Part shown: piece after piece, positions 36,552 to 51,059 of the stretch | Numbering within the stretch: position 1 is the stretch's first letter | Layout of the letters: each line of letters starts with the position of its first letter | Assembly (NCBI GenBank): GCA_013397455.1 | Contig: VYZB01000281.1 | Location: 248,001 to 312,000 of the forward strand | DNA length: 64,000 bases | Origin: Crotophaga sulcirostris | Lineage: Eukaryota; Chordata; Aves; Cuculiformes; Crotophagidae | Direction: 5' to 3' | The notes under the pieces: model-generated | Told to the model about the DNA's origin: nothing | What the model saw: only the letters and a program-made list of their open reading frames with translations | The model's database searches: none | Position numbers and translations under genes: made by a program

Positions 36552-39500
36552 TTTGTTGCATACAAGAGCCTTCCTGAAACCCTTTTCCATTTTGGAGGGT
36601 CTTACCAGCGCTGGACTGCCAGCTCCTTGGGAGGCCAGGGATAAAGAGCGCAAAGTCAGTGACAAACTATTCATCCCAGCAAGGGACCACAGGGAGGTCC
36701 CTGGCACGCTGCAGCCAGGACACAACCCTGTTCCCACCACCCCTGCTGGAGCCAGCTGGTGTGTTCCCCTGCCTCCAGAGTCAGTTGCCTCCCGACGCCA
36801 CCCGCTCTGCGGGATGAGCTGCTCAGGGGTGCTCTCAGAGGCAGCATTTCTCTCCTGTGTTCAGCAAGGACTCAGTGAAGCCCAGGGAAACAGCGGCTTT
36901 GCCACTAACTGCTCAGAAAGATGCAAGGCTTTGCTTCCCGCTACAACCACAGAGCAGGGAGCTGTGCTGACAGGTCCCCTGTGCAAACCTACAGCGACAT
37001 TTTCATCCTGACCTCAGGGAAATGAATTTTAGCCCTTGCCAGGAGTTCCTTGTGCAGAGATGTTCCTCAGACCTGGAAAACGCTGGAGAGGTTTGACCCA
37101 GTAAACAAAGCCTGATCAGTAGGATTGTTGTCTATGACATCAACAGGACAAAGACTTAAGAAGGAGAAAAATATTTAGGCTGGAGATACTACTATCCCAA
37201 CAATAATATAATAAACCAGCAATGGGTTTACTCTGTGCACCAGTACAGGAGGAGTCTTTCAGCAGAAGCAGGACACAATAGCTGCTTAAAACCAGATACT
37301 CATCAGAGTATGGTAGGCAGGGTCTGATGTTTTGGCTATAGAAAGGATCCAGGCTTGCTGACCCAGCAGGTCCCTCACAGCTTGTGCTTCTGGAGCTTTA
37401 GTGTAAAGAAGGCAGCTCAAGACACACAACATACACCTTTAAAGGAAACTGCTGAGATTGCGTTAGATAGCAACGCAGGGACGTGAGACCAGAGGGAGAC
37501 CTCACACTGCCAGTCCTTGTAGCCAGAGACATCGAATGCTAAACCCTCCAGAGCCCAAAACTCAGTCAGCTCTCCTTTGCCAGGCCAGATGATTTAATGA
37601 CACTGTTCCATTTCTGTTTTCTAATGCCAAAAGATCAGCACAGCACAGACATCGGCTTGCTTAATGTATTGTAAAGATGTCTTTAGCTCCTAGTGATGAC
37701 TCAACAAATACTGACACCAAATCTTCCTTGCTTAGAAGAGCTGAGCCCTTCCAGCTGTTTGTTAAAAGCTTTGGATGTTTCAACTATGTCCCTAAGCAAA
37801 AAAACAGTTTCATTTAGACTTCCAAATAAAGGCAACAGAAAAAAAATTTAAATGCTATGCAGCAGTGTTTTCACACCTTTATTTAGTTACTGCTTCCCCA
37901 ATAAACATCCCCATATTTGCTTGCTCCCAAGAGCCTGGTGGAGAAGTCTGTGTGGACCAGGAAAGGGAGAGGCCAGAGACAGGTTAAGGGTGACTTTCTG
38001 AAATCCGTGCTTTTTTAAGACTGGTGAATCTACAGCCTGAGACAGCTGTTAAGTGTGTTGCAGAAACCTCAGCCAACACTAGGTTGATGCATCGTGGTTT
38101 TCATTTATAGAGTCAGCCCCAAATGAACATGATCAGCAGGTAGGAAGGAGAACATTGTGAGGAGTTCTGCTTCCAGCTTCTGAGTGCTTAAAAATGCTCA
38201 GATTCCAATTCCTGTATTTTCATACTGTAACTTTTAATTCATCCCCTTTCACTTCCTTGTATGTGTCTCAAAAATCAACCTCCTGCGAAATCTCCTGTGC
38301 AGGATGCTGGAGGCAGGGTTAAGTTGTGCTAATTGCAAATCCAAAATTTGCAGCAGGCACTGGATTTTGGCTCTAGGCTGCCTTTTCAGATAGCTCTGAA
38401 TTGAAAACCTGACTGTGCTCTTTGTGTAAGTCTCCCTAGAGATGTGAAGCATCGGCACAGAAGAAGGAAGCACCAAAATTTTGCAAAGAGGATGTTATGA
38501 TCTTCCCTCTATGCTGACGCTTGTATAGCCTTGCACCCTCTGAAATCCCCTCTCACAAACTCATGCCTTCTTGAAAGGAGTTAGAGCTTCTTGCCAAAAA
38601 ACAGCCTGTTTGTTCCTGTCACTCTGACGAAACTATACCAGATAACTTCAGGACAAAGGGTTCATTTGTGTCAGACCGCACTTCCTTTCAAACTGTGAGC
38701 ATCAGCAAGTGAAAACAGTCGTTTTTGGTTCTGATCATACACGTGGCAGTTCACTGGGGGCCACTTCTGTACTAAAGAACAAATTTGTCCTCTTGGTGGG
38801 GGAAGCTTGTCCATGTGCAGAGCTGGTCCCCATTACCCCCATATGCAGATCCTCTTATTTCAGGAGAAATAAAGCCTTCATTGACTTAAAAAGGAGCAGG
38901 TCCCCCTCTCTGTAATCAGAGTACATCTTCATACACCCCTATATTCATTAATCAGGCCAGGAAAGCATCTGGACACTCAAGTGAGCTGGCAGGGGGCAAC
39001 CTGTGTCTGTGCTACCAGAGTGGGCTATCAGCCTCCAAAACAAGGCAACTGCTTACTGGGAATGGTGAGAAGAAGGATGAAATGCTAAATGCCTCTGTGT
39101 CGAGGGAGCCAGGCATTAGCACAGATCTTGGGATGCTCACTGTGACCACTCTGTGGGAATGGTCTCATCCTTGCCTCAGCAGCCCTTGGTGCTGATGGAG
39201 AACAGGGGATGTTTGCCTTGAACCATCCCAGTAGGGTCACAGCTGCTTTCCTGACTTACTGTCTTTCCAGCCTGGGCATAACACACCTTCCCAAGTGCCT
39301 GTCCCTTGACCAAGAGGCAGGTGGCACACCATGAGAACACACCATGATTTCACTTGCAGCCCTGTTTCATGAGATCAGCAGTGCTTGGGGAGGGGCTGTG
39401 CGTGAGGGGAAGGGTGTAGACCATGGTGAAGAAACCCTGCTCCCACGTCGAACGTGGTGAGATGCTAGCAGTGGCGTGACACAGCTTCTCAGCAAGGTCT

Positions 39501-42500
39501 AATTACAGCTACATCCTCCCTGCAACATTTTTCCAGTGCATTCCTCCCCATAAAACAGTCCTGTGGAGCAGACTCCTACCAGGGCTTCTTCAACGCCTTG
39601 AAAACACAAGGCACTGCTTTGGCACAGCTGTCTTGGTGTGAACCCCTGGATGGCCTCAGGACTTGGAAGAATTTTGTAAGCTTGATTTATTCTTACGCTT
39701 TTTCTAATGTTCTGCAAACCTCTGTAGAATTTTTGATAACCTTCAAGAAGACTGTGATTGACACTGCATAGGAAACACTTGCCTAGGCTACAGTGGATAA
39801 GGGTCTGAATGAGAATGGGGAGAGCTGGGGAAGGCTAAAATCAATCCCTCCTGTAACTTACTCATGTCCCTGCAGAAGTCCCTTAGGACAGGATTCTCAA
39901 AATCACTTGCGTGACCCAAGGACACTTGTCCCTCTGAACAGAGGAAGTTCTGGTCTATAAATTTCAAGTACATTTACAAATCCCACTTTTCATCTCCTTG
40001 AGTGCTTGCCTTGCAAATTATAAACTATGGAGGACCTGTATGCACTTCCGCTCGACACTGGATGAGGCCTCTAGAACCTCTGGAGATTTCTGCATTATAT
40101 ACAACTTTTTTAAAAAAAATTCCCAGCCTTGTGTCTACTTTGTTGTTTTGTTTTGAATTTTCCTCTGATTCATCTCACATGAGCACATTTCAGAGATGTT
40201 TCTACCTGTGATGTGTCATATGTGATCAATTCCTATAATTAGATAATTTACCCAGTGCTCTTCCCCGTTCTCTCTTCCCACCACCCTCTATCCCTACAGT
40301 GAGTGTCCTTGGTCAGGGCAGATGGGAGCCTCTCAAGGAACACCTGGTTGCTCCTGAAAGCAATGAAGTGATGCAGTAGGAGGCAATCTCCTTTCTGAGT
40401 CAGCTTTCATCCTGTGTCCCAATCTGGTGTCAGCAAGCATTACACATTCATTGAAATGAGGGCTGTTTTTTTCTCCAGACATTGGATGAGATTTTCCGAG
40501 GACATTTTGTGACAGTTGAGCATCCATGCTGCTTCAAAACTTGATGGAAATGGGAACCAGACTGCCATGGACACCTTCACACCCAACCCATAACCAAAAT
40601 GTAGGATAGGTGTGAAGAATAACGAAGATTTAACACTGCTGTTACCCACTGAGAGGAAGCAAGCAACACCTCCCCTCTCCAGACACCTCCTGTCCTCCCT
40701 TTCCCTCTGTTATTCTAAAACCCTCATTCAGGCCTGAATCTTGACTCAGTTGACTCTTCCCTTTCCTATGCTCCAAGCAGTCATGTCACATCCAGATCCT
40801 CCAAAACACTTCCAAATTTACGCGTTGCCTTCAGACAGCACAGCCAAAACCCACCCAGGATCTCACCAGCTCATGCCTTCATGACTGCTGGCTCCTCCTT
40901 GCTGACTTGCCCAGTGACCCCTTTGGTCTTTCTCAGCTGTCTTTCAAAATTCAGCTGTTGGCACTGTTTTCTGGCACCTGCTGGTTTTGAGCAAAATAAC
41001 ACCCACACCCCATTTGTGAAAGCATCTTTAAAGTAAACAGAGAAATATGTTCAGTTGTTTTTTTTTTCTTCCCATCCCACATTACTGAGGATTTGAGTGC
41101 TAAAACTTGAACAGCAGCATTGTAACATTATACCTTGAAATGTCACATTGATGACTGAGGATTTTGAGTGATGATGCCCTAAGCAAAGCCAGCCTGGTTC
41201 TGCAGAGCCCTGAAAGTTGAGCTGCTTGGGTACAGAAGCAGAGGGAGCAGCAGGAGGATAATCATCCTCTACTGAAAGAGGCAAAGAAAAATACAGAAAC
41301 ACTGGGGACACGTACAGAAACAGTGTGAACGTTCATCCTCCTGCCACCTGGCCCTGCCTGAAGCTGCTCTTGTTTCTCTCTTTGCTAAGGGACCTGGAGA
41401 AAATGTTGCACTGAACGGCTCATGGAAGTGGGTGTCACTTCTGGTTTGAGAAATAGCATCATGACAGGCAAAGCTCAGAATGCAAGGAGGAATGGCCTGA
41501 CAGAGGGATGTGTCAGGCAGTGGCCATGGCTCCTGGACATGGTGGGGAAGTCCCTGCTGCTCCCAGCATTTAAAGCCATCCTGGAGAAAAAAAGTCTGAA
41601 TGAAGAAAATTCTCATGGAGGCCTGGTGTTGGGAACCAGCGCTGCCCCATGCCCCAGGTGAGCCCCAGTTCCCAAAGCACCACTACTGGGATCTCTTTAC
41701 CTGTTTGGTCAGACCTCCTAGGTCATGGCTTTCAAAGAAGACTGGAACATCTCCTGGCTTTACCTCAATGGTCAGTGGGCAGCCTGCAAGCCAACCAAGC
41801 TGCAAGCCTCCAGCTTGCACTTCCCACCTCCAGGGTCAATGTCCCTATCCCCAGTCCATCAGCAGAGGGGTGGGTTCAACTCCAGACCAATCAACACAGT
41901 GATGGGGTCCAGACCCCCTACTCTGACCCTTCTGGAAGAAATGGCCCAGGAGAGGAGCTGCAAGAACCGACAGGAAAGTGTGTGTGTGTCTGAAGCATGT
42001 CTAGAAGTTTGAGTTCTGCGGAAGACTCGGGCAAAGGAATGTCTAATTTGATGGTCTTATTGAGTGACAAATTCCTTGATGTCCAGCTGAGGTGTATCCT
42101 ACACTTAAACAAAAGTCCTGTGCAGGTACATGAGTTAATTTATGCATTCTCTTTCAATCTGGCCTTTCATCCTAGAACATTTAAGGATACAGAGTACACA
42201 CCAGATTGGACATTATCTTCTAGAGAAGGATTAGAAATCCAAAACGGGACTCAGACTCCGTCTAGCCCCTGTTTTTCCAAACACAAAGGTTAGCTGTAAG
42301 CTTTGGGTAAGAAAGATCTGCAGTTGTTATCGGCCGACGATTGTATTTACTTCATTTTATATCAGCAGAGGATAACAGACTTCACCTCATGCTGGCAGGA
42401 ACTCTTTATGTAGGAGCACGGGATGATACCCCTGCTCCTTGCAGGGTGCAGCCAAATGCACTGCAAAGTGGTGACTTTCTCCAGCACACTTGTAGAAACA

Positions 42501-44489
42501 CGAGAATGAGGAAAACCAAACATTCTTTATAAAGTCATCACATTATCAGCCCTAAAATGAAATCCAGGTAACATTTTCCTGCACTTCCGAGGCTTTCAGC
42601 ACTTAATACCCAAAGATGTACACTTACTTGGGGGTGGGAGCTGAACCAGCTTCTCCTTCCCCTTCCTGATGCTCCTTCCAGGTAGCTCTCCTGGGCCTTC
42701 GGTAAACCTGCCTCCCTGATGAAAAGGGGATCATTGTGATGAAAATATGGTGAGACAATGGGCAGACACATTTTCACAGCCTGATCAAGTTCAATAAACA
42801 CTTTTAATTTTAAGTGTTTTGCTTTGCATTCTGCTTTTGGCTCAGCTATTGTGTTGGTAAAGTAATTACTATATTACCTCATCCTTGGCTGCCAGCCTTG
42901 TGTTATCATGCTGAGCAAGTCTTTGGGAACATCTTTTGCAGGCTAACTGTTTATAGCTTTGCTACAATCACCAGCTGGAGCAGTCTATGAAAGCTCGTTT
43001 CTCTACTCTGAGACGATCTCTTACTTCTACGCTTGCTGTTGTAGAGCCAGAAAGCTCTTATGAAGACTTCTTTGGAGGGAGAGGGGAGAACATGCATGCT
43101 GGCTAGAAACTGAAGAGAAAGAAGCATGAGAAGGATGGATGCAAAAGGCAAAGTAATGTCCAGCCTGTAGGAACATGGGAGCCATGCAGTTACAGTCCAG
43201 CCAGGGGGAAGGTAGCATATAAAAATCATTAAATCATTTTAATACTGTTTACTGCTTTTTAGGACACACTGTACTGGTTTTCAAAACTTGGCTTTCTTGT
43301 TTTGGATTTGTCTCTCTCTCTTTGTTCAAACCCAACACTATAACCTGCCTCCTTGTGCTCATTCAAGGAATGCTGCCAGGCTGCCTTTTTGCTTTGCCCA
43401 CTGCTGCCCGTAGGGACCACAGTGCTGGCTCCTTGCTCAGTACAGTGCTGGAAGTGTCCCCTCCAGTCGATGGTAGCACCCCTGGAGCCTGTCAGAGAGG
43501 GTGCTACAATGGAGAATAACTCCTGGCTCTTGATCATTTCATATTCTACCATAGTTTTCCTGTTCACCAGCAGTATAACATAACAGTTGTTTTTCACTTA
43601 AATGGCAATGAGATCATGTTGTCAAAAACACAGGCATCTGTAATCAGCACAAAACTCAGCGCTTGCTTGTAAATCAGAGTTGCATACTGGCCACACATGA
43701 GATGAGAGCGTGCTCCAGACTCTTGACTGACTGCCTGGTTCACAAGAGGATGGTGTTTCAAGGTGTGATTGTTAATCTACAAATCTTGAAATGGCTGGAG
43801 AGATGACATCTCCCCATGCCATTCTACTGCATCTTTGACAAAGAAGGGCGTATGAGCAAGCACTGTCTTACTACAGACATGCAAATATTTCCCAGGGAAG
43901 AGCCAGGGCAAGTTAAGTTTGGTGCTGACTCTATCTCCTGTCTCAAACAGTCCTTATATATGGGATGTAAGGGGCACTTTGCAAAATCTGTTAATTTTTC
44001 ATGCTTGGACATGTGCCTCAGAATCCCTAGCCATTGTGATGGCTATTTCTTTTCCTGCAGGTTTTGATTACAAATAGGTAAAAATAAAGAAAAGAAAATG
44101 ATGGGGGTTTTATTGTATGTTACATAGCCAGAAAATTGACTTGAGTGATTCCAATTATACTGGCATATCCAGAATAAGTCTATGACAATCAATACTTGAG
44201 TGGAAGTTAAGCATTTCCTTATCAGCCATCCCTCTGTAACTTTATTATCAGTGGTGATACCAATATCCTACAACATAGCAGGATTTGTCTGACAGTGCAC
44301 TCAGGGGTTTTGTAACAATAAGTTATGATGTGGAATTTGAAAAAATAAGCTGGATCCTAATGTCAGAAGTACAGATGAACTTTTCTCTGGGCTTTGCTTT
44401 GACATTGAATGCAAGTCGCAGTCTGCCCCCAGCATCATTTCTACAATTGAATCAACCCTATAGGCGTTTCTTCATTGGCTACAGGAAAA
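36552..44489. other. unassigned non-coding DNA
   Basis: Nearly 8 kb without a supported gene or repeat. The longest frame (36553-37011, plus, 152 codons) starts at the CR1 edge in a GC-richer patch and shows no domain; it is overlapped by other frames. Frames in 41.3-42.0 kb overlap each other on both strands. A 10-base T-run occurs at about 41058. Confidence 0.45.
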
Positions 44490-44640
44490 AATGTAGGCTG
44501 GAAGGGACCCCTGGAGATCTTCTGACCCCACCTCCTGCCTGAAGCATGGTCAGCTGCAGAGGTTGCACTGTACTGTGCTCAACTGGCAGTCACTTAGTTG
44601 CTTTAGGTGGACTCCAAGGAAGAGACTTCCAGTGTTTAGG
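44490..44640 (-). mobile_element. old, diverged CR1 LINE 3' fragment, antisense
   Basis: The words 'ggctggaagggacccctgga', 'gatcttctgacccca' and 'gcctgaagcatggtcagctg' follow an older CR1 subfamily in order. They are succeeded by a 'ctccaaggaagagacttcc' stretch that corresponds to its 'ctccaaggatggagactcc'. It is much more diverged than the other CR1 copies and has no coding capacity. Confidence 0.7.
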
Positions 44641-45159
44641 AGGAACACAGAGTCAGATAAAATATTGTATTGAGTTCCCTGGCAGTGAGGAGACAGGCTG
44701 ATGAGGAGAGAGCTGGGCCTGGAGGCAGATCTCTGCACATAATGCATAAGTCATTCAGGGTGAATGCCTGTGGCAGCACTAAGGCTTTAAGCATCCCTGT
44801 GATGTCTAGAGCTGATATAGGCACCTCAGTATATGGATGTGTTTTCCTGTCTCTTCCCTGTATATGGAGGGAGATGTTAAAGCTGAGCATGTCCAAATGA
44901 GAGTTAATATGTTGAGCAGGGAGTCAGGCAAGCAGCACTGCTCAGAAATGGGCTGTCTCTGAAACGTCACCTTTCTCTTGGGTACAGGTGAGCTGATGAG
45001 GCTGAGACCCTTCATTTCCTACAGCTGGTGTGGGGCCATGCAGTCAGGCACCACTCACAGCAGGGGTTACAGAACGTGCCCAGGAAGCAGGAGACATGAA
45101 ATCTAGGCTTTGAACCCACAGCTTCCACACCACATGGTGTGCTCTGACTGCACTCCATT
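44641..45159. other. unassigned non-coding DNA
   Basis: No gene or repeat is recognised. Short overlapping frames occur on both strands. Confidence 0.5.
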
Positions 45160-45258
45160 AGTGCCATGGTTTAGATGATGGATTGGTGTTGGTGTTGGGT
45201 TATAGGTTGGACTCGGTGATCTCAGAGGTCCTTTCCAATCTTGTAATACTGTGATACT
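45160..45258 (+). mobile_element. short CR1 LINE 3' end, young subfamily A
   Basis: It begins in the last codons of ORF2 ('agtgccatggtttag', containing the stop), then the 3' UTR 'atgatggattgg', 'ttgggttataggttggactc' and 'atcttgtaatactgtgatac'. About 99 bp remain, the shortest young copy here, with barely more than one tail unit. Confidence 0.93.
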
Positions 45259-48200
45259 GGGGCCAGGCTGGGATTAAATAAGAGGGAACCCAAGGCTGTG
45301 GGCAGTCATGGACTGGAAACAGGTGGGATTTCTCAGGAAAGGCAAGTTCAGGAACTGTTTCCTAGTCAGTGTTAGCGAACCTGTGCCCAAGCACTGCCCG
45401 GGAGCTGGATGGAGGAGAGGCACGGTGCCCACCCTGCCTGCCCAAACACTGCTGCAGAGAGCTCTGTTGCTGGGGACAAGCAAGTAGCTCCTGCTGCCTC
45501 CCCAGCACTCACTTCGCCTTGCCCAGAGATGGTCAGGGATTTCTGCCCCCGTGCTGCCTTCTGCTACACACACACAGCCCTACAGACTGGCTCTGCATGG
45601 TGTCTCTGGATATGGTATGTAGCTAGTGAGGGTATTTTGAGGACATTACAGTAAATAAGCCCAAGATAAACTTGTTCTACTCTGGTAGGTAAGCAGAAAA
45701 GGTTTGTGTGAGAGCTAATAGGACAACTGTTGAGCAAGAGATGAGACACGCTGACAGATATGGAGAATTTATCTGAAATCTCTGTGATGAGAGCATCCCC
45801 ATCCTAGGGCAAGCTGGGTCACCCTTCATGTTCTGTTGGCTTTTAATGAGCTGTTACTGTTGTTTTTTTTTCACCAAGACTAAAAGATCAATAAGTTACT
45901 TAAAGTAACAGCTTACATCTATCTATAATACTATCTAAAATATGTGTAACACATTTAACATATCCATACATGTTTATAACAGACACTAATCATCAGATAA
46001 GGCTCTATAAACTACCTATGCACAGAGCCTTAATATAAAGCCTGACAGCAAACTGTTCAAGCACAGCCTAACTTGGAGTGTCGTGATCAATTTAAGTCAT
46101 GTTCACACTTCTCACGTTTCATCCATATTAGGGATCAGGTCTTCAGGGCTTCAATTCTCAGAAGGCAAAAGTGTTTAAGTTTTTTGAGGTTTTAAAGATT
46201 ATATAGAGAGTCACCTTGGTTTCTCTGCAGAGACTGTATCCCATTAGTCCTGAGTCTGTTTTGAATTACTTTCTTGTACAGTAGGGACGATCTCACACAG
46301 AGAAAAATAGGCTTTTATAAAATGCCCATGCAGTGAAATACAGGTGTATTTATTGATAATGCTGTAACTTTGATAGTTTAAAGATTGGGACAAGACATGT
46401 TTTATAGGTAAAAGCAGTATTTTTTATTAGGTCAGCTTTCCAGTCTTTACAACTTTTTCTGTAGTTGGAAAAGTGGATAAGTTTGCAGGCACAGGAGGCT
46501 TTCTCCAGGTCACTGTTTGCACTGCTCCTCTGGGGCAGGGTATGTACCAGGATGTACTACCAGGTGCCCAGGTCATGACCTGCAGTCATGTCTAAGTGTG
46601 GTGTGGCACAGCATTGCTTTTCATACACACCTGCCCAGCAACCTCGCAAGGAACTGTCCTTGTGTTTCTAAAAAAAAAGGATGTGGCACAATTTACCCAG
46701 AAAATTGCACCTCAACAGATGAGGGCAGGTGAGCTGGGGGCTGAGGGTAACAGCAAGGGACAGGGCAGTGCCCTTCCCAGCATGGTGCCATCCTGCAATG
46801 CCCAGTCAGAAGAGCAGACCAGGGATTGGGATGGTGACTGAGATCTTGCACAGCCCAGCAATGTGTGCAGCCAGTGGAAATACAACCGTGACTCCTGTTC
46901 CTGCTGACCCTGCAGCTCTGAGAGCATTGGCCCCTCCTGGACTGGACCTGCACCAGCTTTGAAGGCTCACTGCATGCTGACAGGGTCCAGCGCTGCCCAG
47001 AGCCCAGGAGAAGGGTCTTGTGTTAATGTTATTCTGGAACACAGCATCAGTAAGTAGCTCGTCTATCTGTGTGAGTTACAACACACTAACAGCAGAGTTT
47101 CACTTAGTTGTATGAAAAGATGTGGTCTTCAGTGTACCTTGTAAATGCTGTTCCACTCCTGGGCTTGCCATTTTTGGGAGCAGAGAGAGGTGGACATTTA
47201 TCATCCTGGAGAGAAGAGGTAAGTCAAAAATGCGTCAAATGTTGCTTGAAGTACCACCACTGTGCACATGGTGTGATGAGAGTGGCCTGAGCCCAGACTG
47301 GGTGTTATTGCAGGGGTGGGGCTGAGCATCACACCACAGCCCCAACCAGCAACACCCAGCCAGGGTGGTGGGGCTATGCTGGGCATGTCTTGTCCCCTGG
47401 AGGCCACAGCTCCCACATAACCCAGCTCATAGTTGTCATCATCGTGGAGATCAAAGCTGGAAAGGCTCCAGAAAGTGCTTCTGATGGTTTATAGATAAAC
47501 CATTATCAGAGAGGACTCAGGGAGACAATTGTGACTTGTATTATACAAGTCAGGGGCTGGCTTGGTTTGAAAATGTTTGTCAGTGGGTAACTTCCCACCA
47601 TAGGCTGCTGTCAGCTCATGTAACGCTGAGTCTGATCATGCAGAGGTGCCTTGACAGGTCTGTGCAATGTTATTTTTCAACTCATTACTCAACGCTGCAG
47701 CTGAATCCATCAAACCAAAGGTGATTTTGCTGCCTTTTGGATAAGCAAGGCAGTGTTTATTCAAAAGGCAGGCTTTTCAGTCAGGCTGCTATCAGCCTTT
47801 TCACTGAGTCAGACTCAAAAAATGGAATGTTTCTTCTCAGCAAATTGAAAAGAGAAGAGTCAGTGTTTCCCCTGATGACCCAGAGCTCAGCTCCAGGAGG
47901 TTGCTTCACTGTGGTATTGCAAGCAACTTCCAAGACACGCGCGTGCATGTGTGCATGCATACATGCCTGTATGCCCCACACACAGAGCAAATTTTGCTTT
48001 TATCCTTCCAAAATGCTTGATAAGCAAAATGAGTGTGTAGGGAATGATACTTCCGTACTTTTTGAAAATTTTAGCCTCTGTATACAAAGCAACCAGCACG
48101 TCAAAATATCTACCTGTTCTCACCTCTTCATTATGTTGTGTCAAGAGTTCTCTTTGTCAGACTGTCAGAAGTAGCACTAATAATCTGCTGCCTCCTGCTC

Positions 48201-51059
48201 TGAGCTGGGCACAGGCTTTTGTTGTATTAGTTTATAAGAAAATGCCTTCAACAGTTGATGGTTTGAAGAGACAACACAGGAGATAAAGTTCCTCTGTTAT
48301 CCAGGTGATCACCTGTGGTTTACATAGATACATAGAAAGTGAAATCCTGCCTGTATTGAAGTAAATGACAAAGCCTCAGTAGGACTGCAGATTTTATCCC
48401 AGTTTCTTAAATAAAACATTCAAAATCCTTAAGGACCTTTAAATTTGCCTGCTGCGAATAGCTTGAAGGAAGCCTGCACAGAAGCAGACACTGAACATGT
48501 TTCTCTGGTCCTACATTTGTATCTTAAACCCTTGAGTACCTTTTACTTGCTCTCTACAAATTCTTAAAAATTTAAGGGGCAAACAAAGACTGGCCATGAT
48601 ACTGGGTTGAGCACTGATGCCAAAAAAAGCTCAGTTGCTGGTTCTTTGATAAACTGCTCCAAGCAAGTGAGAAATCTCTGGTCTCTATGAGGGAGAGCAG
48701 CACCTCAAGCTGTGCTGTGATGAAATGTTTCCAAGCGCTGTGCTGCTCCCCTCCTTTCAATCCCCGTTTTTATGAATCCACTGCTTTCAGAGTGCTGAGG
48801 CTTGTTTCATCTCTCTCCTTTCTCCAGATGGCTGCAGGATAGATGTTTGCATAGGAGTCAGTCATTTCAGGTTCCTTCAGAGATGATGCAGAATGATAGG
48901 CACTTCTGAAGCACAGTGTGTCTCATCCTAAGGTTAACAGTTGAGGTGGAGTGATTGCACAACAGCAAGCAGGAAGAAGAACATCAGGCTGACAGTTCAA
49001 AATGAAATGGAAATAAAAGAGGGACAGGATGAGGATGAAGAGGAGAACTTGAGTAAACCATAAGAAGATGCATAAGACGCCAACTGGACCTCGTCCAGCT
49101 CCTGTTGTCTGCTCATGACGAAAGCTATATAAACTGTTTCACACACTCATAAGCCAGCTGCAAATTTCTTGCCTACATTTGGATTATTTTTTGAGAGTTG
49201 CTTTAAAGGAAGGCTACACGTGGAAAAGGATGCTTGGAAATCGTTTGACCTTTCATAGAAGTTCATCCCCAAAACAGTCTGAAAGGACTGTCACTTGAAG
49301 GCTGTTTAATTGTTTTGAGGAGATGTAATGAGACAAAACACATCAGCAATAAAAAAAGAGAAAGGTACAGGTGAAGACATTTGCCAGCTGGACTAAAGAA
49401 AGGCAGCTGTTGGTTGCAAAATGGCTCCTTTGAATCTGGAAATGCTTTGTCTTGCCAAACTTAGAGAGAAATCAAAGGGCGTGCAGGGAAAATACTCTTG
49501 TACTTCAAATAATACAGTAGAAAGAATTCTCAGGTTATGATCTCATTTAAGGTGTGTTTTCTTGAAACTTTACAATCCAGGTATGGTACTTAGATGTGGA
49601 AAGGTAAAATTAAAGCTTTCTCCAAAATGATTCATGGTTGCTGATTTTTTGGTTGCATTAGCTTCAACAACTGAAGCTAAGTGGTGGGTTGATAAATCCA
49701 TTACGGTCCATCAAGAAGATTAGTCTTTAGCTCAGATAGGCCTGCTCTCATTCAGTCTCATCAGTTTCCCAAATATGAGACCGGAATCCCAGTTTTAAGA
49801 TCTGTTACAGGCTAAAGCCCTACCTTCTGCAAATTTTTAGTTTAGTAAAATCTCTAGATGACTCCGGCAGTTACAGCAAGAGTCTCAATTCTAAATTAAA
49901 GATTAGTGGGGCCAAAAGAACCACTAAAAAACCAAACTGCAATTTAATGCCAAAAAATCTTAAAAATCCACTTCAAGTCCTGCTGTAGAATGAGTCAAAA
50001 CTGTGAATAATATCCTGTTCCCAAAATTAAAACAACAAAAAAATGATCAGGCAAGACAATTTCATTTTTTTGTATGATGCTCACTGCTGGAGAAAAATTT
50101 TATCAGCAAATCTGTAGTATCCTAAATTCATTTTCACTACTCAACTCCGTAGTTTTTCATTGCATATGACATGCTGACTCAAGACATCTCAGTGTTCAAC
50201 ATAAAGCTTGCTCTGTCTTATTAGCTACCCAGCCCATAGGGAAAGCATTCAGCGCGATGGACACCATGTGGCATAGAAATGTCTCAAATGAACAGGAACA
50301 GCAGGAGGTGCATTCTTCTGCTCTGAATGAGTCTTAACAACAGCTGTTCACAGTTTCATGATAAACTTCTTCCCGTTTGGGGCAATTATATCACCCTTTT
50401 CCCCCCTCCCCTTGCCATGCACACACACTGTTGTCGTGTTGTTATCTGTTGTTGTCTACTCAGAAGCTTAAAGCAATTATCTTAAAACAGTTAGCCTTTA
50501 AAATATATATTTGATGGGGGCAGGTATCATTTTAAAAAACAATGTGACCTAGATTGATTTTTTTGAGGAAAAAAAGAAAACAAAAATCTCTCAGCTTAAA
50601 TACATCTTATCAACAGATCAACCAAATCAAAACTTCACAGAAGTCATAATACCTTCACATCAGGGTTATAAAAGAAAACAATATCAGAAATATGGATAAT
50701 TTCTTCTGATCTTGGACCAAAAAAAATATAAAAATTTCCGTGCTATGAAATCTGTATTAGAGGTTTTGAATGTCACGTTATTTTCACATGAAGTACATTA
50801 GTGGGGATGCTTAAACAAGAACAGGCTTCCCTAAACAGAAAACATACTGCAAGAATCAGCTCTACAACCAATATGAGACAGAAAAGTGTATCTTAATATG
50901 AAGGGACATTGTTTATAATTTGTATGGCAAAAAGAGAATGCAGAGCAACATCTGTGTCCTCTTTGCTAATTTTATTTTACATATGCACTCCAGCAACACA
51001 CACCACAAAAGGGTGTTATGGAATAAGAACTGGTACAGATTAAATAAACAATAAACAGC
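45259..51059. other. unassigned non-coding DNA with short simple repeats
   Basis: No supported gene. The 145-codon frame at 47737-48174 (plus) runs through the alternating purine-pyrimidine tract and has no domain. The stretch 45.87-46.06 kb is AT-rich with recurrent taaca and tata words and may be an old unidentified repeat. Part of 50.3-50.6 kb is AT-rich and non-repetitive. Confidence 0.4.
47935..47966. repeat. 32-bp strictly alternating purine-pyrimidine tract
   Basis: Every base from 47935 to 47966 alternates purine and pyrimidine, mixing CA, CG, TG and TA steps and including CGCGCG and two GTGCATG words. Such tracts can adopt Z-DNA in supercoiled DNA and often arise from decayed (CA)n microsatellites. 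Confidence 0.85.

Noticed and set aside
36553..37011. 152-codon plus-strand frame starting at a CR1 edge
   Set aside because: No domain or splice-site support. It lies in a GC-richer patch where stop codons are rarer.
47737..48174. 145-codon plus-strand frame
   Set aside because: It passes through a simple alternating tract and has no recognisable domain.
49126..49133. TATATAAA that might belong to a solitary LTR
   Set aside because: No TG...CA ends or target duplication could be identified around it.
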